From Chiridota heheva (Eukaryota; Echinodermata; Holothuroidea; Apodida; Chiridotidae): a stretch of 64,000 nucleotides of DNA. The position numbers and the translations under genes were made by a program. The notes below the pieces were generated by a model, which was given only the letters and a program-made list of their open reading frames with translations, had not been told where the DNA came from and did not search any database. Location of the stretch: assembly GCA_020152595.1 (NCBI GenBank), contig JAIGNY010000077.1:849501-913500 (forward strand), written 5' to 3'. Of this stretch, positions 11,730 to 23,048 are shown piece after piece (the first letter of the stretch is position 1; every line of letters starts with the position of its first letter).

Positions 11730-12621
11730 TTTTTGCAGACTGTAGAAGGTAGGATATAATTTGAATTAAAGGTTAAATGTAAACTAGACCAGAAAGTGAG
11801 GGCATACTTTTCCAGAGACTTAAAGTATTCAGCAAAGCTCTTGACCCTCGTGGAGTGCTGCAAAACTTCTCAATCACCAATTTTTATACCAAGTAGGTAT
11901 CTGAGATTCATAAACATTAATATTTGATCCCTTTAGGAAATAAAACAGGTCTATGAATATTTAACTAGACATCAATGATGTTATAGCTCAACCCATAACA
12001 ATGCAAGAAGAATTCATTGCTTTTATTGATTTTATTTTTGTCATATGTATTTTTATGTTTTTAAAGTTTTATTTGAAGTCTATTCCATTTTTGGTAAAAA
12101 TGTTCCTATTCATTCCCAAGACAATTAATTATAAATTCTATTGAGTGGCCAGCTTTATTCTTAAACTTTTTTTTCATTTTCATGGGAGAACAAATATTTT
12201 AATTGCTATTCAAGTCTGGAATGCATTTGTCCTAAGTTCTTGCAAGGCAAGAATCTCCTTCATATAAATTTCTTTTCATAAAAATAGTTAAAATTCCTTT
12301 CCGAGGGCAGAAATCTTTTTTTCCCAGTTAGTTGAGCAATGCATGAGGTTGGACAGAAAATGGATGTGGACGAATGGTAAAGATGCCACTATAATCCCTC
12401 TTCACCAACTTTGTTGGCGAGGGGATAATTAATTCCTCTTACAACAACACGTGCACCAAAATATATTTCAAAATTCCCATAAATTAACAAGCCTGCTTTA
12501 TTGTTTGAAACAAGTTTAACAATGCTCACACAAACGTTTCAGAAAATTTAAAGACACTATTCTACTTCAAATTTGTTGCTCTTTCACATACACATAAATT
12601 GCTACACAGTTGAAGTATTAC

Positions 12622-12693
12622 CGTTCAGCTGTTCATTCTCATTCTTGATAACGTCCACAGTCGGAAATGGAGTATGTCCCGTTGTTGTAAGTT
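12622..12693 (-). CDS. Stalk exon, copy 2
   Basis: Same 72-nt phase 1-1 exon as copy 1, reading LTTTGHTPFPTVDV then IKNENEQLN, with intact GAATAG acceptor and G|GTAATA donor. Confidence 0.5.
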
Positions 12694-12779
12694 CTATTCA
12701 ATATTCAAGCAGTTAATTATTAAAGAAGTTTATCAAAGTTCACATGATTTACAATATTAAACTTACTATGTAGTTCATG

Positions 12780-13525
12780 TTACATAACAGAGACATTGCA
12801 TTGGCCAGATTGCATGACAGAGACAGTGCATTGGCCAGATTGCATGACATAGACAGTGCATTGGCCAGATTGCATGACAGAGACAGTGCATTGGCTGACA
12901 GAGAGTGCATGCCAGAGAGTGCATTGGCCAGATTGCATGACAGAGAGTGCATTGGCCAGATTGCATGACAGAGAGTGCATTGGCCAGATTGCATGACAGA
13001 GAGTGCATTGGCCAGATTGCATGACATAGACAGTGCATTGGCCAGATTGCATAACAGAGGCAGTGCATTGGCCAGATTGCATGACAGAGAGTGCATTGGC
13101 CAGATTGCATGACAGAAACAGTGCATTGACCAGATTGCATGACATAGACAGTGCATTGGCCAGATTGCATGACAGAGACAGTGCATTGGCTAGATTGCAT
13201 GACAGAGAGTGCATTGGACAGATTGCATGACAGAGAGTGCATTGGCCAGATTGCATGACATAGACAGTGCATTGGCCAGATTGCATAACAGAGGCAGTGC
13301 ATTGGCCAGATTGCATGACAGAGAGTGCATTGGCCAGATTGCATGACATAGACAGTGCATTGGCTAGATTGCATGACAGAGAGTGCATTGGACAGATTGC
13401 ATGACAGAGACAGTGCATTGGCCAGATAGCATGACAGAGACAGTGCATTGGCCAGATAGCATGACAGAGACAGTGCATTGGCCAGATTGCATGACAGAGA
13501 CAGTGCATTGGCCAGATTGCATATT
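12780..13525. repeat. 30/28-bp minisatellite, unit 2
   Basis: Same repeat as in unit 1, expanded to about 25 units, with a disturbed patch near 12,890-12,920 (GTGCATGCCAGAGAGTGCAT). On the minus strand the downstream edge reads ACATA|GTAAGT, a consensus donor. Confidence 0.95.
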
Positions 13526-14414
13526 TTTGCAGACTGTAGAAGGTAGGATATAATTTGAATTAAAGGTTAAATGTAAACTAGACCAAAAGTGAGGGCATAC
13601 TTTTCCAGAGACTTAAAGTATTCAGCAAAGCTCTTGACCCTCGTGGAGTGCTGCAAAACTTCTCAATCACCAATTTTTATACCAAGTAGGTATCTGAGAT
13701 TCATAAACATTAATATTTGATCCCTTTAGGAAATAAAACAGGTCTATGAATATTTAACTAGACATCAATGATGTTATAGCTCAACCCATAACAATGCAAG
13801 AAGAATTCATTGCTTTTATTGATTTTATTTTTGTCATATGTATTTTTATGTTTTTAAAGTTTTATTTGAAGTCTATTCCATTTTTGGTAAAAATGTTCCT
13901 ATTCATTCCCAAAACAATTAATTATAAATTCTATTGAGTGGCCAGCTTTATTCTTCAACTTTTTTTTCATTTTCATGGGAGAACAAATATTTTAATTGCT
14001 ATTCAAGTCTGGAATGCATTTGTCCTAAGTTCTTGCAAGGCAAGAATCTCCTTCATATAAATTTCTTTTCATAAAAATAGTTAAAATTCCTTTCCGAGGG
14101 CAGAAATCTTTTTTTCCCAGTTAGTTGAACAATGCATGAGGTTGGACAGAAAATGGATGTGGACGAATGGTAAAGATGCCACTATAATTCCTCTTCACCA
14201 ACTTTGTTGGCGAGGGGATAATTAATTCCTCTTACAACAACACGTGCACCAAAATATATTTCAAAATTCCCATAAATTAACAAGCCAGCTTTATTGTTTG
14301 AAACAAGTTTAACAATGCTCACACAAACGTTTCAGAAAATTTAAAGACACTATTCTACTTCAAATTTGTTGCTCTTTCACATACACATAAATTGCTACAC
14401 AGTTGAAGTATTAC

Positions 14415-14485
14415 CGTTCAGCTGTTCATTCTCATTCTTGATAACGTCCACAGTCGAAATGGAGTATGTCCCGTTGTTGTAAGTT
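14415..14485 (-). CDS. Stalk exon, copy 3 (1-nt deletion)
   Basis: Identical to copy 2 except that one G is missing in CAGTCGAAATGG (copies 2, 4 and 5 have CAGTCGGAAATGG at the same place). The exon is therefore 71 nt and would shift the frame if included. Splice sites are intact, so this copy is either skipped, toxic to the transcript, or a sequencing error in the assembly. Confidence 0.45.
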
Positions 14486-14572
14486 CTATTCAATATTCAA
14501 GCAGTTAATTATTAAAGAAGTTTATCAAAGTTCACATGATTTACAATATTCGGCTTACTATGTAGTTCATGT

Positions 14573-15298
14573 TACATAACAGAGACATTGCATTGGCCAG
14601 ATTGCATGACAGAGACAGTGCATTGGCCAGATTGCATGACATAGACAGTGCATTGGCCAGATTGCATGACAGAGACAGTGCATTGGCTAGATTGCATGAC
14701 AGAGAGTGCATTGGCCAGATTGCATGACAGAGAGTGCATGACAGAGAGTGCATTGGCCAGATTGCATGACAGAGAGTGCATTGGCCAGATTGCATGACAT
14801 AGACAGTGCATTGGCCAGATTGCATAACAGAGGCAGTGCATTGGCCAGATTGCATGACAGAGAGTGCATTGGCCAGATTGCATGACAGAAACAGTGCATT
14901 GACCAGATTGCATGACATAGACAGTGCATTGGCCAGATTGCATGACAGAGACAGTGCATTGGCTAGATTGCATGACAGAGAGTGCATTGGACAGATTGCA
15001 TGACAGAGAGTGCATTGGCCAGATTGCATGACATAGACAGTGCATTGGCCAGATTGCATAACAGAGGCAGTGCATTGGCCAGATTGCATGACAGAGAGTG
15101 CATTGGCCAGATTGCATGACATAGACAGTGCATTGGCTAGATTGCATGACAGAGAGTGCATTGGACAGATTGCATGACAGAGACAGTGCATTGGCCAGAT
15201 AGCATGACAGAGACAGTGCATTGGCCAGATAGCATGACAGAGACAGTGCATTGGCCAGATTGCATGACAGAGACAGTGCATTGGCCAGATTGCATATT
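14573..15298. repeat. 30/28-bp minisatellite, unit 3
   Basis: About 25 units. The order of variant units matches unit 2 almost exactly, including the GACAGAAACAGTGCATTGAC variant, except for the patch near the start. Confidence 0.95.
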
Positions 15299-16189
15299 TT
15301 TGCAGACTGTAGAAGGTAGGATATAATTTGAATTAAAGGTTAAATGTAAACTAGACCAAAAGTGAGGGCATACTTTTCCAGAGACTTAAAGTATTCAGCA
15401 AAGCTCTTGACCCTCGTGGAGTGCTGCAAAACTTCTCAATCACCAATTTTTATACCAAGTAGGTATCTGAGATTCATAAACATTAATATTTGATCCCTTT
15501 AGGAAATAAAACAGGTCTATGAATATTTAACTAGACATCAATGATGTTATAGCTCAACCCATAACAATGCAAGAAGAATTCATTGCTTTTATTGATTTTA
15601 TTTTTGTCATATGTATTTTTATGTTTTTAAAGTTTTATTTGAAGTCTATTCCATTTTTGGTAAAAATGTTCCTATTCATTCCCAAGACAATTAATTATAA
15701 ATTCTATTGAGTGGCCAGCTTTATTCTTCAACTTTTTTTTTCATTTTCATGGGAGAACAAATATTTTTAATTGCTATTCAAGTCTGGAATGCATTTGTCC
15801 TAAGTTCTTGCAAGGCAAGAATCTCCTTCATATAAATTTCTTTTCATAAAAATAGTTAAAATTCCTTTCCGAGGGCAGAAATCTTTTTTTCCCAGTTAGT
15901 TGAACAATGCATGAGGTTGGACAGAAAATGGATGTGGACGAATGGTAAAGATGCCACTATAATCCCTCTTCACCAACTTTGTTGGCGAGGGGATAATTAA
16001 TTCCTCTTACAACAACACGTGCACCAAAATATATTTCAAAATTCCCATAAATTAACAAGCCAGCTTTATTGTTTGAAACAAGTTTAACAATGCTCACACA
16101 AGCGTTTCAGAAAATTTAAAGACACTATTCTACTTCAAATTTGTTGCTCTTTCACATACACATAAATTGCTACACAGTTGAAGTATTAC

Positions 16190-16261
16190 CGTTCAGCTGT
16201 TCATTCTCATTCTTGATAACGTCCACAGTCGGAAATGGAGTATGTCCCGTTGTTGTAAGTT
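16190..16261 (-). CDS. Stalk exon, copy 4
   Basis: Identical in reading to copy 2, 72 nt, phase 1-1, both splice sites intact. Confidence 0.5.
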
Positions 16262-16342
16262 CTATTCAATATTCAAGCAGTTAATTATTAAAGAAGTTTA
16301 TCAAAGTTCACATGATTTACAATATTAAACACTAAGTTCATG

Positions 16343-17069
16343 TTACATAACAGAGACATTGCATTGGCCAGATTGCATGACAGAGACAGTGCATTGGCCA
16401 GATTGCATGACATAGACAGTGCATTGGCCAGATTGCATGACAGAGACAGTGCATTGGCTAGATTGCATGCCAGTGCATTGGCCAGATTGCATGACAGAGT
16501 GCATTGGCCAGATTGCATGACAGAGAGTGGCCAGATTGCATGACAGAGAGTGCATTGGCCAGATTGCATGACATAGACAGTGCATTGGCCAGATTTAACA
16601 GAGGCAGTGCATTGGCCAGATTGCATGACAGAGAGTGCATTGGCCAGATTGCATGACAGAAACAGTGCATTGACCAGATTGCATGACATAGACAGTGCAT
16701 TGGCCAGATTGCATGACAGAGACAGTGCATTGGCTAGATTGCATGACAGAGAGTGCATTGGACAGATTGCATGACAGAGAGTGCATTGGCCAGATTGCAT
16801 GACGTAGACAGTGCATTGGCCAGATTGCATAACAGAGGCAGTGCATTGGCCAGATTGCATGACAGAGAGTGCATTGGCCAGATTGCATGATATAGACAGT
16901 GCATTGGCTAGATTGCATGACAGAGAGTGCATTGGACAGATTGCATGACAGAGACAGTGCATTGGCCAGATAGCATGACAGAGACAGTACATTGGCCAGA
17001 TAGCATGACAGAGACAGTGCATTGGCCAGATTGCATGACAGAGACAGTGCATTGGCCAGATTGCATATT
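16343..17069. repeat. 30/28-bp minisatellite, unit 4
   Basis: About 25 units with several small deletions near 16,470-16,600. The splice-like edge on the minus strand is damaged here (the GTAAG seen in the other units is lost by a short deletion at about 16,330). Confidence 0.95.
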
Positions 17070-17960
17070 TTTGCAGACTGTAGAAGGTAGGATATAATTT
17101 GAATTAAAGGTTAAATGTAAACTAGACCAGAAAGTGAGGGCATACTTTTCCAGAGACTTAAAGTATTCAGCAAAGCTCTTGACCCTCGTGGAGTGCTGCA
17201 AAACTTCTCAATCACCAATTTTTATACCAAGTAGGTATCTGAGATTCATAAACATTAATATTTGATCCCTTTAGGAAATAAAACAGGTCTATGAATATTT
17301 AACTAGACATCAATGATGTTATAGCTCAACCCATAACAATGCAAGAAGAATTCATTGCTTTTATTGATTTTATTTTTGTCATATGTATTTTTATGTTTTT
17401 AAAGTTTTATTTGAAGTCTATTCCATTTTTGGTAAAAATGTTCCTATTCATTCCCAAGACAATTAATTATAAATTCTATTGAGTGGCCAGCTTTATTCTT
17501 AAACTTTTTTTTCATTTTCATGGGAGAACAAATATTTTTAATTGCTATTCAAGTCTGGAATGCATTTGTCCTAAGTTCTTGCAAGGCAAGAATCTCCTTC
17601 ATATAAATTTCTTTTCATAAAAATAGTTAAAATTCCTTTCCGAGGGCAGAATTTTTTTTTTCCCAGTTAGTTGAACAATGCATGAGGTCGGACAGAAAAT
17701 GGATGTGGACGAATGGTAAAGATGCCACTATAATCCCTCTTCACCAACTTTGTTGGCGAGGGGATAATTAATTCCTCTTACAACAACACGTGCACCAAAA
17801 TATATTTCAAAATTCCCATAAATTAACAAGCCAGCTTTATTGTTTGAAACAAGTTTAACAATGCTCACACAAACGTTTCAGAAAATTTAAAGACACTATT
17901 CTACTTCAAATTTGTTGCTCTTTCACATACACATAAATTGCTACACAGTTGAAGTATTAC

Positions 17961-18032
17961 CGTTCAGCTGTTCATTCTCATTCTTGATAACGTCCACAGT
18001 CGGAAATGGAGTATGTCCCGTTGTTGTAAGTT
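17961..18032 (-). CDS. Stalk exon, copy 5
   Basis: Identical in reading to copy 2, 72 nt, phase 1-1, both splice sites intact. It is the copy closest to the Ig exon and would be the first stalk exon in the transcript. Confidence 0.5.
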
Positions 18033-18118
18033 CTATTCAATATTCAAGCAGTTAATTATTAAAGAAGTTTATCAAAGTTCACATGATTTACAATATTCGG
18101 CTTACTATGTAGTTCATG

Positions 18119-18957
18119 TTACATAACAGAGACAGTGCATTGGCCAGATTGCATGACAGAGACAGTGCATTGGCCAGATTGCATGACATAGACAGTGCAT
18201 TGGCCAGATTGCATGACAGAGACAGTGCATTGGCTAGATTGCATGACAGAGAGTGCATTGGCCAGATTGCATGACAGAGAGTGCATTGGCCAGATTGCAT
18301 GACAGAGAGTGCATTGGCCAGATTGCATGACAGAGAGTGCATTGGCCAGATTGCATGACATAGACAGTGCATTGGCCAGATTGCATAACAGAGGCAGTGC
18401 ATTGGCCAGATTGCATGACAGATTGGCCAGATTGTGCATTGGCCAGATTGCATGACAGAAACAGTGCATTGCCCAGATTGCATGACATAGACAGTGCATT
18501 GGCCAGATTGCATGACAGAGACAGTGCATTGGCTGATTGCATGACAGAGAGTGCATTGCATGACAGAGAGTGCATTGCCAGATTGCATGACAGACAGTGC
18601 ATTGGCCAGATTGCATAACAGTGCATTAGCCAGATTGTGACATAGACAGTGCATTGGCCAGATTGCATAACAGAGGTAGTGCATTGGCCAGATTGCATGA
18701 CAGAGAGTGCATTGGCCAGATTGCATGACAGAAACAGTGCATTGACCAGATTGCATGACAGAGACAGTGCATTGACCAGATTGCATGACAGAGACAGTGC
18801 ATTGGCCAGATTGCATGAGAGTGCATTGGACAGTGCATAGACAGTGCATTGGCCAGATTGCATAACAGAGGCATGCATTGGCCATGAGTGCATTGGATTG
18901 CATGACAGAAACAGTGCATTGACCAGATTGCATGACAGAGACAGTGCATTGGCCAGA
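18119..18957. repeat. 30/28-bp minisatellite, unit 5, irregular
   Basis: The longest and most disordered array, about 28 units, with many partial units between 18,420 and 18,900. It ends abruptly at GGCCAGATAC, 30 bp before a LINE fragment, so the array edge is probably a rearrangement or insertion point. Confidence 0.95.
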
Positions 18958-18989
18958 TACAGAGGATGAGGTGAGATGTGGGTCATCCC

Positions 18990-19545
18990 AATTTAGGCTG
19001 AGTAATTAAGTAAGGACAGCCTTGGAGTCGGAGAAGATGGCAAAGTGGCTGAGCGGAGAGTACTCGATAAAGCTGAGGGCAAGGAGGATGGCCTCGGCCG
19101 AGAAGATGGACGAGTAGTTGGGAAGCCTGCTACTGAGGGTGATGTCTTGCTTGGATGATGGCAGCTGTCTTGTCGCCTTCCTTGGAGTCAATCAGCATAG
19201 ATGGAGATAAAGAGGTTAGGGTGGGTTTGGGTTTTGTGATGAATGGAGAGGTCCAGGTGGGCAGAAGGAAGGGGGTGGCCCAGGGAGGGAAAGTGGGCCA
19301 GGAGAAAAAGTTGAGAGTGGTGGGACTGATGCCGAGATGTAGGTCTAATTTGATGCGTAAGCTGAAGGGAGGAGAGGTATAAGCCCTATCAAAGAAGGTG
19401 GAGAAATTGGGGTACCTAATGAGGTTGTAAACAGAGTTCTGGGTGTTGGTGAGGGCTCTAAAAGCATAGGAGAGGCTAAGCTTTCTACACCTTAGTGTGA
19501 TAAAACCGGCAGTGGTGAAACCGACAAGAACTTCAGCAATCAGAT
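18990..19545 (-). pseudogene. LINE fragment: RT tail and start of RNase H
   Basis: On the minus strand it reads EVLVGFTTAGFITLRCRKLS, then NTQNSVYNLIRYPNFSTFF, then SPPFSLRIKLDLGI. After a frameshift near 19,190 comes SIFSAEAILLALSF and FAIFSDSKAVL. The last two blocks are the second and third conserved blocks of the RNase H domain (E in SAEA, D in FSDSKA) used by several non-LTR clades. The rest of RNase H is cut off next to the minisatellite. The fragment lies in the intron between the Ig exon and the stalk exons, in the same orientation as the gene. Confidence 0.75.
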
Positions 19546-19560
19546 TGATACCAAAATTAA

Positions 19561-19690
19561 TTTCAGGGTAATGTGATATATTTTGTAATTTCAGACTATT
19601 TGCTTACCTTCCACAAATACATCGATGGTTTCCATATTTCTTTTCATTATGAAATTTCTTCCCTTTTACAAAGATATAATTTTGAAGTTC
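19561..19690 (-). repeat. Partial tandem copy of the Ig exon
   Basis: Two blocks of the neighbouring Ig exon recur here in order: its 3' edge (AGGGTAATGTGATATATTTT at 19,564, compare 19,705) and its middle (CATTATGAAATTTCTTCCCT at about 19,645, compare 19,831). The segment between differs and ends, on the minus strand, in GGAAG|GTAAGC, a near-perfect donor. It may be a decayed second exon or a source of an alternative one. Confidence 0.6.
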
Positions 19691-19703
19691 AGCAATCATT
19701 TAC

Positions 19704-19966
19704 CCAGGGTAATGTGATATATTTTGTAATTTCAGACACTTCACACATCGTGGAAGTGGACTCTTGTTCTTTGGTTATGTTCTCAATCCCGAGAACACAA
19801 CCAGCCAGGTCAAAGTTTCCGTATTTCTTTTCATTATGAAATTTCTTCCCTTTTACGAAGATAAAATTTTGTGTATCACTCCATACACATAAAATTCCAA
19901 TATACTGTCCACACCACAGATCTACATGATCGCCAGGTTTGACCATCATAACCTCACCATTGACAG
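19704..19966 (-). CDS. Immunoglobulin-like domain exon
   Basis: Acceptor TTTTCTTCTACATGTAG, then 263 nt opening in phase 1 (T|CT, Ser) and ending before GTAAAT. The reading VKPGDHVDLWC, CVW, LGIENIT and MCEVSEITKYITL matches an Ig fold. The B-strand Cys lies at residue 19, the C-strand Trp near 29, the E-strand L-x-I-x-N near 60 and the F-strand Cys near 75, followed by a G strand. The usual Tyr two before the last Cys is replaced. There is one N-glycosylation sequon (NIT). The domain follows the signal-peptide exon in phase. The donor is phase 0, whereas the stalk exons begin in phase 1, so an exon may be missing between them. Confidence 0.65.
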
Positions 19967-20120
19967 CTACATGTAGAAGAAAATATATTTTGAAAATGTG
20001 TGGACAAAATACACATTTGTTTTTGCATTATTGAGATGAGATATAGTAAGTCACTTTTCAACACACTCTTGAAATCTTTCAAGTGAAATAACTCCCAAAT
20101 GGGATACAATATAGAAACAG

Positions 20121-20356
20121 CTTCTATTTTCAAAATGGATTTCTATTGTCAAAATGGACTGAAATAAAGCCTTCACATTACCATTATACTCCTTTTTTTG
20201 TTACTTTATAAACTATGTACCAGAATAGCAAACAAGACTTCCATTAGCTATTCTGGTACAGAGTTTTTTTAAGTACCGAAAAAGGAGAATTATGGTAATT
20301 TGAAGGCTTTATTTCAGTCCATTTTGACAATAGAAATCCATTTTAAAAATAAGAGC
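20121..20356. mobile_element. Palindromic MITE, copy 1
   Basis: Two inverted arms of about 100 bp (AAAATGGATTTCTATTGTCA through ATTACCATTATACTCC, and its complement) flank a short centre containing a second small inversion (TACCAGAATAGC with GCTATTCTGGTA). A second copy lies at 63,060-63,291. It sits in the intron between the signal-peptide and Ig exons. Confidence 0.9.
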
Positions 20357-20477
20357 TATTATGACATGGTTGTACACCATATGTGTTTCTCTAATCGTCC
20401 TCTTATCATATATATAAAAATTAAAATTCCTATAATGGATAAGCCAAGTAGCGAGACATGTCTATGTTGTATAAGGA

Positions 20478-22525
20478 AAGTGGTATATTGCCCAACATAC
20501 AGGGAGACTAAGTAGCCTAAACCTAACCTGTTAGGATGAGAATAGATCTGCTCCAAAACTGTCAAAATTCTCCTGTATGATGGGCAATAAATCACTTTCC
20601 ATCATAATCACATGCAAGGAGTAATATATTGCCCAACACCCAGGGAGGTTATGAAGCCTAAACCTAACCTGTTAGGATGAGAATAAATCTGCTCCAAAAC
20701 CTCCCTGTATGATGGACAATAAATCACTTTCCATCATAATCTACAAGGAGTGATATATTGCCCAGCACACAGGGAGGTTATGAAGCCTCAATCTTACCTG
20801 TTAGGATGAGAATAGATCTGCTCCAAAACCTCCCTGTATGATGGACAATAAATCACTTTCCATCATAATCATCATGCAAGGAGTGATATATTGCCCAACA
20901 TACAGGGAAGTTATGAAGCCTAAACCTAACCTGTTAGGATAAGAATAGATCTGCTCCAAAACCTTCCTGTATGATGGACAATAAATCACTTTCCATCATA
21001 ATCATCATGCAAGGAGTGATATATTGCCCAGCACACAGGGAGGTTATGAAGCCTTAACCTAACCTGTTAGGATGAAAATAGATCTGCTCCAAAACTGTCA
21101 AAACCTCCCTGTATGATGGGCAATACATCACTTTCCATCATAATCATCATACATGGAGAGTGATATATTGCCCAACATACAGGGAAGTTATGAAACCTAA
21201 ACCTAACCTGTTAGGATGAGAATAGTTTTGCTTACAAAGCTGTCAAAACCTTCCTGTATGATGGGCAATAAATCACTTTCCATCATAATCATCATGCAAG
21301 GAAAGATATATTGCCCAGCACACAGGGAGGTTATAAAGCCAAACCTAACCTGTTAGAATGAGAATAAATCTGCTCCAAAACTGTCAAAACCTCCCTGTAT
21401 GATGGGCAATACATCACTTTCCATCATACATAGAGAGTGATTTATTGCCCAAAATACAGGGAAGTTATGAAACCTAAACCTAACCTGTTAGGATGAGAAT
21501 AGTTTTGCTTACAAAGCTGTCAAAACCTTTCTGTATGGTGGGCAATAAATCACTTTCCATCATAATCATCATGCAAGGAGTGATATATTGCCCAACATAC
21601 AGGGAGGTTATGAAGCCTAAACCTAACCTATTAGGATGAGAATAAATCTGCTCCAAAACCTCCCTGTATGATGGACAATAAATCACTTTCCATCATAATC
21701 ATCTACAAGAAAAGATATATTGCCCAACACACAGGGAGGTTATGAAGCCTAAATCTTACCTGTTAGGATGAGAATGGATCTGCTCCAAAACCTCCCTGTA
21801 TGATGGACAATAAATCACTTTCCATCATAATCATCATGCAAGGAGTGATATATTGCCCAACATACAGGGAAGTTATGAAGCCTAAACCTAACCTGTTAGG
21901 ATGAGAATAGATCTGCTCCAAAACCTCCCTGTATGATGGGCAATATATCACTTTCCATCATAATCATCATACATGGAGAGTGATATATTGCCCAACATAC
22001 AGGGAAGTTATGAAACCTAAACCTAACCTGTTAGGATGAGAATAGTTTTGCTTACAAAGCTGTCAAAACCTTCCTGTATGATGGGCAATAAATCACTTTC
22101 CATCATAATCATCATGCAAGGAGTGATATATTGCCCAACACACAGGGAGGTTATAAAGCCTAAACCTAACCTGTTAGGATGAGAATAGATCTGCTCCAAA
22201 ACTGTCAAAACCTCCCTGTATGATGGGCAATACATCACTTTCCATCATAATCATCATACATAGAGAGTGATTTATTGCCCAAAATACAGGGAAGTTATGA
22301 AACCTAAACCTAACCTGTTAGGATGAGAATAGTTTTGCTTACAAAGCTGTCAAAACCTTTCTGTATGGTGGGCAATAAATCACTTTCCATCATAATCATC
22401 ATGCAAGGAGTGATATATTGCCCAACATACAGGGAGGTTATGAAGCCTAAACCTAACCTGTTAGGGTGAGAATAGTTCTGCTCCAAGGCTTTTAAAACCT
22501 CCCTGTTTGTGGGGCAATATATACT
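20478..22525. repeat. 138-bp satellite, about 15 units, with internal dyads
   Basis: The core AACCTGTTAGGATGAGAATA recurs 15 times between 20,524 and 22,454, a mean spacing of 138 bp. Each unit contains AGTGATATATTGCCCAACAT with ACAGGGA and, further on, TCCCTGTATGATGGGCAATA with TATCACT. These are inverted copies of one another, so each unit could form a cruciform. A longer variant with TTTTGCTTACAAAGCTGTCA recurs at 21,226, 21,500, 22,046 and 22,333, showing a two-type arrangement. Confidence 0.95.
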
Positions 22526-23048
22526 TTTCCGTTGTATGACACAGATCTGAACAAACTACTGTTATACTTTGTTCCGTTTCTAAAATCTACGGATTACAAT
22601 TTGAGCTTTAATAATTGCATGAAAATATGCTATAAACCATGAAAACATAAAAAAAAAAAAACCTTGAACTTAAGGCACTATATTAAATTATGCAAATCTT
22701 TATGTTAATTTCTGATGTCATCAGAAACGAAAACCACTGAAATTTCTTATGCTAACTTATTGTGCTTCAATCCTTCACAAACGTTATTTGAATAGTAGCA
22801 GTTGCATGTGGCCAATATTTTGAATCTCCATCATACTCTTTATAAAATTTTAGCAGGAAAAAACAGTCTAATGATTTCCAGCTACTGAAATATCTTGAGT
22901 TTCTTTTGTTCTAGTACATGGTACCATTAGTGGTCAGCAACCTTTGTATAAGAAAAGTTGTTATCTCAAAGTTATAAAATTGAGTCCGAATCGTAAAACC
23001 CTTCACACGGAATTGACCATCTACAGACATAAAGCCATCACTACTTAC

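Larger units (their letters stand above)
10576..18957. repeat. Higher-order tandem array of a 1.77-kb unit carrying an exon
   Basis: The marker ACAATTAATTATAAATTCTA recurs at 10,594, 12,121, 13,914, 15,687 and 17,459, giving units of 1,527, 1,793, 1,773 and 1,772 bp and a final partial unit ending in its minisatellite at 18,957. On the plus strand each unit holds an intron-like segment, the 72-nt stalk exon, about 90 bp of spacer, the 30/28-bp minisatellite, and about 380 bp of flank containing a dispersed repeat (CTAGACATCAATGATGTTAT). Units 2 to 5 differ by only scattered single bases outside the minisatellite, so the amplification is recent. Unit 1 is the most diverged. Confidence 0.95.

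Noticed and set aside
11252..18957. CRISPR array
   Set aside because: There are no unique spacers between repeats, unit length varies, and the context is eukaryotic with introns and LINEs.
11218..18986. Long open frames (up to 281 codons) through the 30/28-bp minisatellites as proteins
   Set aside because: The repeat unit has no stop in any minus-strand frame, so length alone means nothing, and 28-bp units rotate the frame. I kept only the possibility of exonisation as a finding.
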